DNA of 64,000 nt, taken from Hormiphora californensis. Its lineage: Eukaryota; Ctenophora; Tentaculata; Cydippida; Pleurobrachiidae. The notes under the pieces were generated by a model. The model saw only the letters and a list, made by a program, of their open reading frames with translations, did no database searches and was not told the DNA's origin. Shown one piece after another: positions 63,865 to 64,000 of this stretch. Numbering within the stretch: position 1 is the stretch's first letter; every line of letters starts with the position of its first letter. Location of the stretch: NCBI GenBank assembly GCA_020137815.1, contig CM035358.1:7099733-7163732 (forward strand), read 5' to 3'. Made by a program: the position numbers and the translations under genes.

Positions 63865-64000
63865 CGAGAAAAAATATATATATTGACTGTAAATTTTACT
63901 ACCATTCTTCAAACAATATCGTATATCACGTGTTTTAGTTTGATTAACAATGAATAAGCGATCCACTTAAAAGAAAAGTGATGAACCTTTTCGCTGATGT
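63593..64000. other. 3' flank with GA microsatellite
   Basis: The retroelement 3' UTR (CCCACTTTTTTATAG, then a TAATATTATTGTT hairpin near 63690) is followed by three TTGAATCTC units and a GA tract at about 63755-63868. No gene is seen. Confidence 0.6.

Overview
This looks like a nuclear chromosome segment of a ciliated, early-branching animal, possibly a sponge; that placement is inference only. Protein-coding genes have short introns with GT..AG borders. ENKD1- and CEP350-like genes point to a metazoan with cilia and centrioles. Several non-LTR retrotransposons, MITEs, a Helitron, palindromic elements, (CT/GA)n tracts and minisatellites fill introns and intergenic space. No bacterial, viral or organellar gene was seen.

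Layout. 1-3112: decayed reverse transcriptase/RNase H retrotransposon on the minus strand. 3113-7383: no recognisable gene, microsatellites and one small MITE. 7384-16644: twelve plus-strand exons joining in phase into about 962 residues, resembling the C-terminal part of a CEP350-like centrosomal protein, with minisatellites in its introns. 16645-18570: two related palindromic elements. 18573-40259: one plus-strand gene of 12 exons (574 codons) that I identify as an ENKD1 (enkurin-domain protein) homologue. Its third intron (13.6 kb) and eleventh intron (4.3 kb) are swollen by inserted elements. Intron 3 holds a duplicated pair of small secreted-protein genes on the opposite strand, a large palindrome invaded by a Helitron and another insertion, and a 1.56-kb tandem duplication.

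41234-48938: a compact minus-strand housekeeping block: NDC1 (nuclear pore), RPLP1, RPL41, RRP9 (U3 snoRNP), a second RPL41, RPL35 and RPL38. Most of these serve ribosome production. They share a T-rich GTTTTATT-like motif after the stop codon, and I found no sense-strand AATAAA close to the stops.

49000-52700: MITEs and an uncharacterised five-exon gene with weak hAT-transposase resemblance. 52740-63592: two head-to-tail non-LTR retrotransposons with long open frames. The first has a 45-bp monomer array, a 418-aa ORF and an endonuclease/reverse transcriptase ORF. The second has an ORF1 with one frameshift, overlapping an intact endonuclease/reverse transcriptase ORF. 63593-64000: GA-rich non-coding DNA.

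I see no convincing new multi-gene system. The strongest unusual signals are the ENKD1 N-terminal repeat module, nested insertions datable from internal empty sites, tandem repeats built from exon-intron junctions, and the unusual 3'-end motif.
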